Assembly: GCF_041260155.1 (NCBI RefSeq)
Contig: NC_091935.1
Span: forward strand, 7,741,501-7,805,500
DNA: 64,000 nucleotides
Source: Ptychodera flava
Taxonomy: Eukaryota; Hemichordata; Enteropneusta; Ptychoderidae
Direction of reading: 5' to 3'
Positions 23,641 to 36,149 of this stretch are shown here, piece by piece. Under the pieces are notes generated by a model. The model had not been told where the DNA came from. It worked only from the letters and a program-made list of their open reading frames with translations, and ran no database searches. Both the position numbers and the translations under genes were made by a program. How positions within the stretch are numbered: the stretch's first letter is position 1; every line of letters starts with the position of its first letter.

Positions 23641-24036
23641 CAGCCTTCCTACACTCTCCAATAATCCCAAATTACTTCAAATCGTGTGTAAACTGTAAGT
23701 CAAAGTATACAGCACATCAGGCCTGTGGAAAGTACAGCCTAAACAAAGCAAACTTCACAATTCCCGTTTTTCGTGAAGAACAATTAAATGATTGTACTTC
23801 TCTATGGAAGGTCTCATTTGTGTTAGACATGCAACTTCTAGAGAAATTTCTTAGTCGGTTAGAGCAATAGGTGGAACCTGAACGGCATTTAGGAGGGTCA
23901 GCATGGTGCACGAGAACACTAATTCCATACCATTGTAAAGGGAGAGTGGAACACAGTGTTACCAAAATGTAAGTAGCATGGCAGGTTGCATAGGAGGGAG
24001 TTGTGTGTTCATTCATGATCTAAATATAGTACTTAC

Positions 24037-26916
24037 ATGATTACTGCTCCTGAAAACCTCTACCATCTGATTTTGTCCTTCACAGAGAAAGTTAAAAGGA
24101 CCAGCTTCCCGCAAACGACAATCTAGCTGACTTGCCAATTTCACAACATGGAGCTTTCCTTTTAGTTCTGGATCTCGGTGATTGGTTACGGGACACAAAA
24201 TGCCAAATTTGTACTCCAGATGTTTAAAATCTCGCCGACGAATGGCTTCTACGTGATCTAGAAGTTTGGTTATGCACATTCTTGAGTCTGCGTCTCTTGG
24301 TCTTTGAATTGTGACTTTTATCAGATTCTGTTCAGGTATGCGATGCAAAAGTTCGAGTTTGACGAGTATCTCAGAGTCTAGTGTGAACTTGCCCAAGTCG
24401 TAGAAAACCTGCCGCATTCTTAGCCGACCTCCTAGTTGATCTTCGTTCAAACATCGTGCCAAAAGGCGGGAAAAGACAGCGTCTGGTCGCCAATAGCCGA
24501 ATTCAAAGTAATATATTTCTTCATCCTCACTAGAAATCCACCAATCATCTGTCGCAGTACCTGAATCACCCTCTTGCATGCTAGAAAAATATGGCATTAG
24601 ACAAGGCACGCTGAACAACTCATCGTTGGTTTTTGTTGTCTTCTGAAATGTGGGGCATACAAGGTCGTACGCAGCTAGAAGCGAAATTATGACGTGTGTA
24701 GGCGCATTAAATGGTTTCATCATGTGATCAACAAGAGAACTGTGGAGAATTCCGTGTTGTTCCAACTTCAGCCAGTATGGTGCAACCTTCTGCGATCTTT
24801 TATAACGAGGTGGAATATTCATCAGTACTTTCATGATGTCTACGAGCAGCTGCGGATCAAAAACAACGTATTGTTCTAGTACTGCGTCATCTTCTTGGTA
24901 TATTATTTCCCCTGCCCGGTAGAAGAAACTAAGAAGCTCTCGAAAATCGTCTTCATTAGTAATTCCGCATGCATTTGACACATACTCTGCCACATCAGCA
25001 TAGGATGAGATGCTTTGAGAAAATCGCCGGTTCTCACCTTCTTTCCTCTTACTCAGTATCAGTTTGTAGAAGTTTAGGTATTTAATAGGAAACTCCCTTG
25101 TTATATACTCAGCTTCCAGAACTTTATGACTTATTAGCTCTTTAATTTTCAACATTTCAGTGTCCTTATATGCGGAATTTTCAACCATGAACACCAGACG
25201 TCTGTCACAGTTAACTACCAAACGGTCACAAAAGATACCGTATAGTTTTTCAAATAAATACCTATCTATATCCTCTTGATCTGACAGTGAAACACTATCT
25301 CTGTGCGTTCCAACAAGGAAAATGACAGAATCTTTATCTTTTGCGTGAATGGAAATCGAGTGTAACCAAAATAGTATGCGATCGAGTTGTTTATTTCTAT
25401 TTTGAACAGCTTCTTTGAGATTAAACACTAATAGGAAGACAGCATGGCTGGCGAGAAACACATGGTGAGTACAGTAATACAGTTCATCGCCTGCGAAATC
25501 CCAAAGGCTAAGTCTCGTTGGAAGATTCTTTAAGCCTCCTTTCACGGCCTTGAAAGCATCCCTGATTTTCTTAATTGGTAATTTGTGACAATTAACTTTC
25601 CAAAACCCATACATTTCAACTAAGGGATGAGTTAAAATAGACATGAAAAAAATTGGAAAAGTTGGAGAGAAGATGCTTGGTAGTTGAAATGTCCAGCCCA
25701 TGAAATATCCCAGGAGTAAACCTATTAATGTTCCAGTTGCCTTATAAGTAAAATAACCAACATTGCATTTCGCATCGATTTCTCTTCCGACGAATACACC
25801 CGTTATTTTCCCAAAAACTAAAAGTACAGTGCTTAGGAACGATATGGAAATTGTCGAGTCAGGGAGTAATATTGAGAGCACAACACTCATTGCAAGTACA
25901 CTTAACGTTAGAAAAGGTACATCAGTAGTAGGTTTCAACGGTAATCGTCCAAGTAAGAGAGTCCAGGAGCGAACTAGAATCAGACCTATTGCACAGCTGA
26001 GGACAATCTGTGCTGTTTGTAGGTATGATGAGACAACTTCTGTCAACTCCAATTCAAAGGTCAAGTCTTGCAATGAGTTCAACTTGTGTGGTTGGAGTAA
26101 GCACATGCCAAATGCAAGACCACTTCGAAAACCGGAACCAACAAGAACCCCTGAGATAAACCCAATACTGAGAAAGAACAGGGAACAAGAGAAGTAATTC
26201 AGAAGAGTGTTATTTGAAGTAATAGTGCTAAAGAACAAGTAGACTGCATCGAGAGTAAAATGACATCGGATGTAATATTCCATGAGAAAAAAAAGAGCAG
26301 CACCTGTGCCAACTCTATAGGCTTCAGTGAGAAAATCAAGCCCTGCGATTATCCCTCCAAGGAACATAAACCACTCAAATGGAGCAAAACCGTATGTAAA
26401 GATATAACATAATGGTATAATGAACAAAAGTTGAGCACTAAAGCAAAGCTTAAATATGTAAATGGCATCTTTAAGGTATCTTGCTGTTGTCGTATTTTGT
26501 GAAGAACGATTATATTCATTAGAGATGGACCTTTCTTTTCCTTTTTTCCTCTTCTCACCAGTACCCTTTTTAGCTAAATACCAGGCTGACGCACATTCAA
26601 AGTCAGTACCTCTTTTGTCTTCACACGAATGCCATGCACTATCTACTTCCCTTGATTCGCACATTCTCGTTTCGATTCCCTCAGTACTGGCCTCACTCTC
26701 TTGGAACGTCTCTCCCATCAACACTCGTCGGAGACTTGTCTTTCCGACACGAGCGTCACCTAAAAACAAGACTTTGCTCCTATTGAATGGAAGTTTTCCT
26801 TGCCTCCCAGCTTCTACGTACGTTTCCTTGATCTCTTCATCGTTGCAAAGGACCCCAAGATTGAAGCTACGATACGTTGAAAATCTCGAAAGCCATCTCT
26901 GAAATTGACTTGCCAT
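24037..26916 (-). CDS. Unit 2 exon 1: Roc GTPase split by membrane domain, plus COR
   Basis: A 960-codon exon. An in-frame ATG exists five codons upstream (MYLTR), but the second Met is the one conserved in all copies (MASQFQRWLS), so it is preferred. P-loop GDARVGKT at 53-60, STEGIETRM switch I, basic linker EKRKKGKE, and multi-pass hydrophobic region about 151-433. DFAGD lies at 473-477, THRD at 537-540, then COR motifs as in unit 1. The donor GTAAGT follows SSNH. With exons 2-3 the product is about 1071 residues. This copy is clearly more diverged from units 1 and 3 than those are from each other, yet every GTPase motif and the hydrophobic pattern are intact, so it is probably functional. 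Intron 1 is expanded to 3.5 kb by transposable elements. Expected location: a cellular membrane, with Roc-COR and death domain on the cytosolic side. Confidence 0.92.
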
Positions 26917-27318
26917 CCTAGTCAGATACATTCACGTGAAAATTGGCTTTTATCTGAGTGCAGTTACTTTTTCTGAAGTAAACAAACAAACAATCATGAA
27001 ATCAGCAGCAATTGATATCTCATCCTGGAAATTGAATCATTTAAGGAGACTTTGCAATTGGGAGGAATATGTAATCTTTAATGAAATCAACTTCGTTGAG
27101 ATGACATTACCTCATCAAAATGAAAAATAGAGTTACGTATACTTGTGTGATGAACGAAACAAAATCATTTTTGTAAACGTGCATTACCACTACCTCTTTT
27201 TTTATCATGCAAAATATTAAATGAAGTAATACAATCTTCATCTTTTTAATCTTCCATCCTTCATCTGTGAAATACTTATAATTTTGAATTATATGAGAAA
27301 AACTTGCAGAAAAAGGGG

Positions 27319-27383
<65 letters not shown>
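27319..27383. repeat. (AT)n microsatellite
   Basis: About 32 AT units following AAAAAGGGGTT. Confidence 0.95.
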
Positions 27384-27386
<3 letters not shown>

Positions 27387-27479
27387 GGTATACAGATGTC
27401 CTCGTGGGAAATTATAGTGCTCGATGCTAAAGCAGAGAGTTATAAATAATTAAATACAAATTTCTTCAAGTGGAAGTAT

Positions 27480-27480
<1 letters not shown>

Positions 27481-27567
<87 letters not shown>

Positions 27568-27568
27568 C
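27481..27568. repeat. (TA)n then (TG)n microsatellite
   Basis: Long TA run grading into TGTGTGTG and then a TGTCTCTG-rich low-complexity tail. Open frames across it encode only (YI)n. Confidence 0.95.
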
Positions 27569-28430
27569 TGTGTCTCCGTGTCTCTGTGTCCCTGTGTGTC
27601 TTTGTCTGTCTGTGTGTCTCTACATACGTATCTTTGTGTTTACCCTGGTGGGATTACAATGTCTGTATTGGCGAAATTATGTTCCATAAACATATAATTT
27701 AAATCTATATGTATCGATAAAAATAAAAGTAGCAGACAATTTCGTAATAAAATGACGGCGTGCACTTTTTACGATTTCGTCTACTACGAGATGTACATGT
27801 CCCAGCTTATCAACGGAGCCATAAATCGCTGAGTCACCTGCAGAATTCGAAATATTTATCACTGTAAAATAGTAAAATTTTAGAATCGAATACACTGAAA
27901 TCCACAAAAATGCTGTCAAGCAACTGGTAAAATTTTAAGCTTTGACAATGGGTTTAAGGTTGAGCGCGCCTCTGGGACAGACAGGCGGACTCTAAAATGT
28001 CTGCAATTCTTTTCTGACCTACCACTTGTAGGGGCCCATTTGGAAGCTCATGAAGAAAAAAAATCTTTCACTGTCTTAGTTTTTTTGAAAATTCAATATC
28101 TATTTTTTCCCTTATACTGTTAACACAGGAATAACGGCCATTTTGAATTTCAAATATCGCAAAATGTTGTTTTATTTGTTTTTCTAGTTCCAAACTTTGC
28201 ACGGTGACCCCTATGTTTTTAGCTCATGTGCTCACACACTGTCACTTGAGCTGATGTCACAGCGATGTCTGTCTATCTGTTTGTTTGCTGTGTGTCTGTC
28301 AGTCTGTCTATGCGCTCGATATATCAAAAAGAGCTCATCTGATAAGTGTCAAATATGGAACATAGATTCATTTTGCAAATGGCAAGAAGTTATTTGTTTT
28401 TGGTTGGTGTGACTTGCTTACTTTTTGCTT

Positions 28431-29640
28431 ATTTGCATAATTAATGATTTAAGAAAAAGGGTATACATGGAGAACGACTGTAAACGATTTGATGACAATT
28501 TCTACAAATTTTGATCTCATCAAGATATATCAGCTGTGAAAGGTATTAAGGCATGGCATGAAAGATAATTACTAATTTGCATATTTGATGAACTTTCCTA
28601 ATTAGGGATATATCTGAACTGAGTTGTTCAAAATTGACAAACCTTGGTATGTATATTGAAGGGACTGTAATTTAACATCATTGAAAGTCATTAAGCATTT
28701 TCACTTGAGCGGATTCCTAATTTGCATAGTTAACAATCTTTGTTAATTAAGGATATATATCTGTATTGACTTGACCAAAGTTGATGAAACTTGCTATATA
28801 TATTAAAGATAATATGATATAACATTAATAAAAGTCATTAAGTATTTTCATTTCAGTCAATTCCTAATTAGCATTTTAGGCTAATTAATGAGCTGTCATA
28901 ATTATGGATATATATATATCTATATTGACTCAACTGAAGTCGACGATACTTGCGTCATATATTAAATATACTATGATGCAACATTCTTGAAAGTCATTAA
29001 GCATTTTTGCTTCAGCCAATTTCTAATTTGCATTTTTTATGAACTTTCCTAAATAGGGATAATTATCTGAATTGACTCTACCAAAGTTGCCGAAACTTGC
29101 TTTGAACATGAAAGATACTATGGCATTACATTATTGAAAGTCACTGAACATTTTTACTTCAGCCAATTTATGATTTGCATATTTAATAAACTTTCGTAGT
29201 TAGGGATATATATCTTGATTGGCTCGTCCAAAGTCGACGAGACTTGCTATGTACATTGAAGATACTTCGATAAAACATTATTCAAAGTCATCAAGCATTT
29301 TATTTCAGCAGATTCCTATTTGCGTATTTAATGAACGTTCCTAATTAGGGATATACACCGGGATTTACTTGACCAAAGTTGGCAAAACATGCTATATACA
29401 TTGATAATATCAGGTTAAAACAATATTGAAAGTCATTTCGCATTTTCATTCGCATTTTCATGCATTTTCATTTATAATTTTTGTATCTAATAAGATTTCA
29501 CAGTTTGGCATATAAAACTTGAAGGACTTGACTGAAGGCAATTGCTATATAAAGTGGTGATACAATGACAGCAAACATTTAGTATTTTTTTTTATTTCAG
29601 CTAATTACATATTTGTATACTTAATGACAGTAGAATTAAT
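28431..29640. repeat. Minisatellite of ~147-bp units
   Basis: About eight diverged units. Landmarks TTTGCAT(A)TTTAATGAAC, AATTAGGGATATAT, TTGACT(C/T)(G/A)ACCAAAGTTG, GAAACTTGCTATGTA and GAAAGTCATTAAGCATTTT recur with starts near 28431, 28576, 28722, 28869, 29027, 29174 and 29321, a spacing of 145-158 bp. One and a third units are also found alone at 38866-39062, so the unit is mobile or dispersed. Non-coding. Confidence 0.85.
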
Positions 29641-31868
29641 CTGTAATATATATTGTTCATGATGTTGATCATAACACTTTCGATGAAGTTGCAAACATGT
29701 GGCAAAAGTTTAATATGCACACATCTGCAATATAGAATGAAACACGTGAGCCTTTTCAGTTAATGTCTAGTTATTGTTGATTTAGTAAGAGAATGGTAGA
29801 CAGTTTCATTTAGGAACGTTTGAGAGAACATTTAAGTCTTTCAGTCTACCTTAACTGAAGTTGAACTTCAGGAGGAGGCTTTATCAATTAAGGAGGTAGA
29901 GAAAAGTTCACTGATGCTACATTCAGTGAGGCGAGTCTGTCGGTTGACTGTTCAACTCGAGCCGCGGCCTCAACATAGGTCGGCGAGAACATCTGACAGA
30001 GAAAGATCATTTGGAAATACCACTTCAGCACTCTGATTTTGCCGTATTTAGACCTCAAATGTGTATTTGTGGTTTTTAGTTTCAAATGATACACAGCATC
30101 CTTCTACTTCAAGATTTATTCTGACAGGGAGGTTGTTCATGAAGGGCAAACAAGTTAAGGTGTTACGCCCATAATGAGACTGAGCTAGTCTTTAAGGGAT
30201 AGTCCACCCCAAATTTCGTCAGCTGTATACAGGCGTACACGTATGTCACAAAAGCACTTATCATTACCTTTTGCACAAATTAAGAGCAATTTGTTGGAGT
30301 TATACACCAAAATAAATATCAAAATCAGGCAATATTGAGACTTTTCAAGCTGACCGTACGCGGCCATTGTCTACTTCTTCTGCAAAGCATGCCGGGAGAA
30401 ATGCCTGGATGACGTAAATTTTTCGAGGTTTAGTGATTTGGCTAGGGGAGGGGTCCGATCTAGGGAGTCCCCTCAGATATAAACATACACATGTAAGTAT
30501 TACGGATGTACCAATAATCGTGAGCGAGATTTCGATTATGCATTATGTATGATTCGAAACCCAAGGTGAAAAAAGCCTCTACAAATTGTTACCGGCAAAG
30601 GTTGGCACTGACATAAGTGTTCAGAACTATAAGTAGGCTATGGTACACGTTTTTGCGTATACAAGGAAATCGACAGCAGTTTGATGATCCATAATCAAAT
30701 AAGGATTAGCACAAAACTTCAAGATGATGCTGTACCACAAAACTACACTGGAAAGCAAATGCATCGGTGAAAAGGAGGACATCAAGGACGATTGAGAGAG
30801 ACACTCTCCGTAACTGAACAGAGTTGTATAGTTATAATTTTTTACTATTTTTCTGTATCGCTTGAGTGTTTTGTTGTGATCACCTTTCTGTGTTATTCTG
30901 ATGACATCGCATTTCTTTTGAAAACGTAATAAAGTTCACTTTATGAACTGAAATCAGAAAGTTTTATATTTGATCGGTCATGTTTAACCGCATCAACGCA
31001 ACTAGCGTCCAAGCGTCACATCACAGGAAATGATCCATTATGTTGAAATGCGTTATCTGGGACCAGGGCATGGGTGCCAAAGAGTTCGGGAAAAATCGAT
31101 GGAGGGAACTGAAGCAGAACTTTCGTTGATCTCGGGAAAATTTCCGACATGACAAAATATATGAATTCTTTCCTTCTTGTTAGAAAAAAATGTAGGCACC
31201 TGTCTTGAATATTTTTCTGCGGAATCCGTGATAATTCCGAAATTAAATTTCCAATTAATATTTTGGTGCTCCCGATATTTTTGGCCATATTGAAAGAGTT
31301 GCCGAAGTTTGCTGTTGGTAATTATGGTCAGGTCACCAGTTATTATGTGACAAAGTGGTTTATAGCAAAAAGGGAGGACACGCAATTAGAAGTTCTGCTG
31401 TTAATGAAGGAAAGTTGAAATTTTTCAAGACATTGTTATAGTTAAAAAATTCCTATCAATGGTTTTTGTGTATGAGTAAGAAACTATAGGTGGTTCTTGA
31501 CATTTAAAATATGAAGGTATTTTTCCCCAACTTTCTTATCATGCAAAATATCGCTGATGTTTATTTGGTCAATCCCTTTTTTTGCAAATGGTACTTGAAA
31601 AAATAAACGCTTTTCACTGTTCAAGAGTTCTGTCCTTACTGGCTTAAACAGCCGGTAATTGCTGATATCGATAATAATTTGGACTAAATGATAATCAGGC
31701 TATTTGGTTGATATTCATCGTTTGAACTCTTGAGAGTAACAATCTCAATTTCTGCAAGGAGCAAGCAAACAAAGTAGTTCTTATTTTGTGAACTCCAAGA
31801 TTAAGTATAGACAGTAGATCACTGAACTTGGGAGGACTGCTGGTATTACTATGTCTATGCCCATGGCT
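29641..31868. other. Unassigned intergenic DNA
   Basis: No conserved coding sequence. A CTTTAAGGGATAGTCCACCCC block at about 30190 resembles a MITE end but lacks a matching partner. Confidence 0.4.
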
Positions 31869-32740
31869 TCATCGTCTTCTCGAGTGAGAGTTAAATTGAC
31901 CCAGCACATTTACACGACTCCCCCTAGGGCTGGATAAATTACCCACCTCTAGAATGTTATCATTACATCCATAGGGCATAGCTGTGCAAAGTTCAGTGAT
32001 CCAATAGTGTTCACGTTGCTCGCGATAGCTCCTGCTGAGTTTGGAACTATTGGAAGGATGATAGATTTTTTCCAATATTCGGACTTTCATGTTTAGTATA
32101 GAATGTTGAGGTACGTTAAAATGAGTGTATGGGCATGTCGGCAAGTTATTACTTATATCTGACTTATGGCCACACATCTGCCGACATATATCAACCCACA
32201 CAAAGTACAATTAATACCATGAATGACATTTTTGGTTTGGCAAGAAAGGTCTTCAAAAGCCTTAAAAAATTCATTAACTCCCTCTGGTTTTCAAATATCA
32301 GGGTGTCAATCTGGTACTGCTTGCCCGACATGGCCAATCTTAAAGCCGCAATTTTCAGTCCAAGGTTCTCGCATTAATGGAGTTCTTCTCCCTGTCAAAC
32401 ACTTGGCCAGTACGATGTTTGATTTCTATATCATTAATTACACAAACTGATCTTAACCTTTTGTCACCTTTTGCTAATCCTGCAAACAGAGTATATACAA
32501 GCGGTTGATTGACGGTCGGTTCAAATCGCCAACGGTCATTGATTCTCCACCACCAACGCTCGAATTTCCTATAAAATTGTCTTCCAGTCGCATTAGAATT
32601 TGAATATAACCACAGAGTTGGTAGCAGCTTCGCGCTGACCGCTTTGCAGTCTGTCTTTTGCGGTCGGAGAAAACTAAAAAAGTGGCATTTTCTGGAGCGT
32701 GTGCCCGCGTGTTGCCTGTTTGGTGTCCACTTACACAATG
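31869..32740 (-). pseudogene. Decayed gene with GIY-YIG-like nuclease segment
   Basis: Reading the minus strand, a frame with two stops and at least one frameshift gives FYRKFERWWWRINDRWRFEP, TGRRTPLMREPWTENCGFKI, then VIHGINCTLCGLIYVGR. After a small deletion and frame change follow RQMCGHKSDIS, VRILEKIYHP, and REQREHYWITELCTAMPYGC with NDNI. The GLIYVG...R...H pattern and the later REHYWI.EL.T..PYG motif are what is seen. They resemble GIY-YIG nuclease domains found in mobile-element-linked proteins of marine invertebrates. It is probably a dead relic, and the exact family is uncertain. Confidence 0.5.
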
Positions 32741-32779
32741 AACACCGCCATAGCGTCGCGTCCTTTTAAAAGGAGGTCC

Positions 32780-33350
32780 CGTCTTTAATAACTGAACGTT
32801 TCATAGCAATAAATATTACACATACAGGATGTGTTGACATGTTAAACCCCGTTACATCGACATGATTTAGGAACCAGACATAGCCTAACGTATCCAGTCT
32901 AACCTTCCTCACAAAGATAAAATCTGTTGTGGTTCGAAAGTCACGTCATCCGTTCTAACATTCTTTCGCTATCTGTTACCTTCTTAGAGTGTTTTTTCAA
33001 TATCTGATAACATTGATAACCCTGGCCCATTCTTCCTACGAGTAAATTGATCTCGACAAGTTGCTTCACGAAGAGTCTTTGTTCATTTGTGCAGAATAGT
33101 TATATCAAAAGGGCGATGTTTCAAGCTGAATTCCAATAAGAATAGCAAGTTCAAGTGTATTGGGTGTATAAGAGTTTGAAAGACACGGTACACAAAAGCC
33201 TTCACAGGCAGCAGTTTAAGAAATAGTGCACCTACCTTCCAGCGCAAGTTTGCCGCCTGAATTATTTGTCTATGCTTTCGTTGGCAGGCGACGAGTACTC
33301 GAATCATCAGACCTTAGCTGACCTTTCAAGGAAGCATGGGTAAAATTAAC
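32780..33350. repeat. Flank module of the lost fifth unit
   Basis: Matches 45220-45740 (unit 3) and 59580-60150 (unit 4) in order and orientation: AGCAATAAATATTACACATA, GACATGTTAAA, GTTCGAAAGTCA, AAAGGGCGATGTTTC, CACCTACCTTCCAG, GACCTTTCAAGGAAGCA. It lies about 8 kb from the Roco relic at 40521-40712, the same spacing as between module and start codon in unit 3. Confidence 0.65.
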
Positions 33351-33367
33351 ACGAGGCGTGTATTGGC

Positions 33368-33517
33368 TCAATCTGATTAAAATCAGATATAGAGTACGGC
33401 GACGTCTATACTTACGCGTTATTCTCTTGCTGTCGCCTCTCACTACAGGCGACAGCAATAGAATACGGCGTAAGCATAGACGTCGCAGTACTCTACATCT
33501 TATTTTAATCAGATTGG
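33368..33517. repeat. Foldback hairpin element
   Basis: Arms of about 70 bp, CAATCTGATTAAAATCAGAT...GACGTCTATACTTACGCG and its reverse complement ending AATCAGATTGG, meet at GCGACAGC(A)/GCTGTCGCC. It is a fourth sequence type with the same architecture as the other foldbacks here. Confidence 0.85.
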
Positions 33518-33559
33518 TATTTGTTTAGCCTTTCCGCTTCTACTCCTGCAATAGTGCAC

Positions 33560-33812
33560 TTAACTCTTGTAAGCTGCTGTCGACGTTCAGTTTTACATTT
33601 TTGCCGACGTCAAAACATGGCTTACCCCCTCCCTGTTCCAACTTTCGAAAAGAGGGTTACTTCCCTATTCCAAATTTCGAATATATTTATATATAAATGG
33701 AGGTATATTTTAAACATTCAGTCATTCTGTCTTGAATGGAATTCTTATCATGTCAGTTGTAGATAGGAATTTCAGAAGGCCGAAGTAACTGACCAGTCCC
33801 TTATACTGGTTT
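33560..33812. mobile_element. Fragment of the AGGGACTGGTC TIR family
   Basis: TTTTGCCGACGTCAAAACATGGC followed by CCCTATTCCAAATTTCG matches the right part of the 11621-13031 element. It ends GGCCGAAGTAACTGACCAGT then CCCT. It is internally deleted and lacks a clear left end. Confidence 0.65.
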
Positions 33813-35394
33813 AAAAGCTCAAAAATTGATGCATAAAAGGCCAAGAGTCTGTAAATTTCTTAGAAGTAGCTTTATGTTTGTTTCTAAATTTCGCTGAATT
33901 ATCAGCCCTGCGTATACTGGCGCAGATCCTACTGATCGGGAGTACACAGCTATTTAGGGAGCCGTCATCATTTATGGTCTGAGGATCTGAGGAATTTTAT
34001 CACATTAGAATCTCAGACATTTTGAGTAACACCCAAGCCAACCATGATAAATTGAGTAACCACCTCTCTAACACAGAAAGTTTGGCTTACCCCCTGCCCA
34101 ACTTCGAAAAGCTTAATTTCAATACATGTATTTGTAAATTTTACAAAATACAGCTATAGTCAAAGTCTTTCTAGTCCCGGTTTAGCCAGCTAGATTACCA
34201 TCAGTTGCCTCGGTTGAAAAGGTGAAACCAATAAATTGAAATTCAAAGTCATTACAAAATGTAGATATAAAAGCTCAGACAATAATTATTATCCAACCAT
34301 ATAGTATTGTTTAATTTGGATGGGTATCATGTCATTATGGTATGGTCAAATGTCCAAATGGTTATTAAGTCATGAAATATACATTTCCGTGATAATATAA
34401 AGGATGAATTCATAACAGTTTAGTTTTGTCCACTAATCCTGGTATCCGCTGAGAGCATTTCTCAATGACCAAGCTCTCCTACCACCTCTGGTCACAAATG
34501 TTGAAAACTACTGTGTGACATCATCATCACCACTGTCGATCCTCATCTTCACTGTCGCCATTGAGCACATAAACAACAATATCATCACCATCATCACTGT
34601 CTTCTGTTTCATAATGAGTATTGGTGGTAGTGGCACCTACTTGCAGTTTTTTGCCTGATTTCATGTATTTAATATGTATTGTTCTGTTAAAGCATTTATT
34701 TGCTTTATATTTAACATGTATAAGAGTAAAATATACATTATCAAATAATAATGACGAAGAAAATAAGAACGAAGAAAATAAGACAAGGGAAACAAAAATT
34801 TAAGTTAGAGATTAAATTTACATTTGGTTGAAAGATACAAGGAATCTCCATTTCTCAATCATTTTTGACTATGACAAAGTCCGTTCTTGCAGTGAAAGAT
34901 TAATTTGTTATTGAGGTAGTCCACTGTTTCGTGTACTTTGGAATCAGCTTTCTTTACACATTCTCCCAAATACCCAGTAGCTACAGAATAGAGAGTACAT
35001 GTTTCTCATGCTTGATAAAGAAATACTGAAAAATTATTCACTTGATAATGATTCTCAATAAAGTTAAATTACATATATCAAATTGTAGTTTGTATAAAAT
35101 TGTCCAGTTTTAATCTTTTTTTTATTTTTCTATTATTTTTATATCACTTCATAACGTCACTAAATGCTTCAGTACATTGCTAAAAATTTATTACAGCCTC
35201 TCCTTCCTCTCCACATTTTGAGCACCGCCTTGTAGCTTAAATTTTTTGAATACCCCAGACCGTAAATACTGACGGTTTCCTTACTTGCTGACAAAGGCCA
35301 TCGCGTTTACATGCCACGATCTTTATTGGACAGTCTGTCAAAATGTAGAGTGGAAAATCTATCGCTCGAGGACGTTCCTCTTGCCTCCTTTATT
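33813..35394. other. Unassigned intergenic DNA
   Basis: AT-rich. Contains a CATCATCACC-rich patch near 34520-34610 but no recognisable gene. Confidence 0.4.
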
Positions 35395-36050
35395 TATTTA
35401 GCCATGTACACATGCGTGCCATTGGCATAAAATGAAATACAAAACAAAAGAATTACTAACTTGAAAAATTTTGCAAGAAAGAGATGAAAAAAAGCCATCT
35501 CAAAATTTCATGTTATAAGTTTTCATCAGCTCATTAAAGAATTTTGTTGTAATATGCACAAAGGAATCATCAGAATAAGAAATTATGAATTTGAAGAAGG
35601 ACATCTTGTCAAAATGTTTCAGCTGAGCCTGAATATCAACAATAGAATTACAGCAAGTATGTCTTAAATCTTGTGTAGGTGCACTTGACAAATCAAATTC
35701 ATCGCCAACATTTTGCTAACATTTTGCATAAAGTACAAAGTCTAAGATTTCGAAGGACATTCTTATAACGACCGACTAGGAAAATATGTTTTGGTTAATG
35801 CTATTCTATCAAAAGGATTTTGAACAAGACACAGATACTTCTCATATTTGAAAACAGTGTTAATCTTGCCATTAAAATTTGGTTTCTCATTACTTTCTAA
35901 GGCTTTCTTTCAGACATCAACAAACTTTGCTTTCAAAACTTTGCTTTTTTTTACTGTCCTAATAAATGTATATAGACAATTTTTACAATTCTTCACTCTC
36001 ATGAATTACAGAATGCAAAGACAGATTTAAGAAAGTCTAGGGTCACTGTA
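35395..36050 (-). mobile_element. LINE A ORF2, C-terminal part (relic)
   Basis: Minus-strand translation with frameshifts reads KPNFNGKINTVFKYEKYL, NPFDRIALTKTYFPS, NVLRNLRLCTLC, VGDEFDL, then DKMSFFKFIISYSDD. This is the C-terminal order of a non-LTR ORF2: an R..LTK..  segment, a C-x2-C zinc-binding box, a DE box, and a final hydrophobic helix. It is the downstream continuation of the minus-strand piece at 38396-38850; the plus-strand L1-like element sits between the two. Confidence 0.6.
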
Positions 36051-36149
36051 ATGAGCATGCACCACTGATCAGATTGCTCCGAAATACCCAGTAAATTCTA
36101 CAGTACAGCAATTATCATCCTACACAATTTTGCCACTCGCGAACGTTTA

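Larger units (their letters stand above)
21223..23687. mobile_element. Candidate 2.5-kb TIR element in unit 2 intron 1
   Basis: CACGATTTGAACTAATTTGG at 21224 faces the reverse complement, ending CTTCAAATCGTG, at about 23686, with 4-5 mismatches over 25 bp. These are the same TIRs as the short MITEs at 16289 and 42038. The span includes two other mobile elements and the repeat shared with 60-560. No transposase frame is seen. Alternatively, the two ends could be independent half-MITEs. Confidence 0.45.
26917..28430. other. Upstream region of unit 2 with microsatellites
   Basis: Should contain the unit 2 promoter, but it shows no clear match to the upstream flanks of units 1 and 3. Two long (AT)n tracts and a TGTGTCTGTCTG-rich stretch are present. 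No gene is supported. Confidence 0.5.

Noticed and set aside
26917..26931. Upstream ATG (MYLTR) as the unit 2 start
   Set aside because: Units 1 and 3 lack an in-frame ATG there; the conserved N-terminus begins at the next Met.
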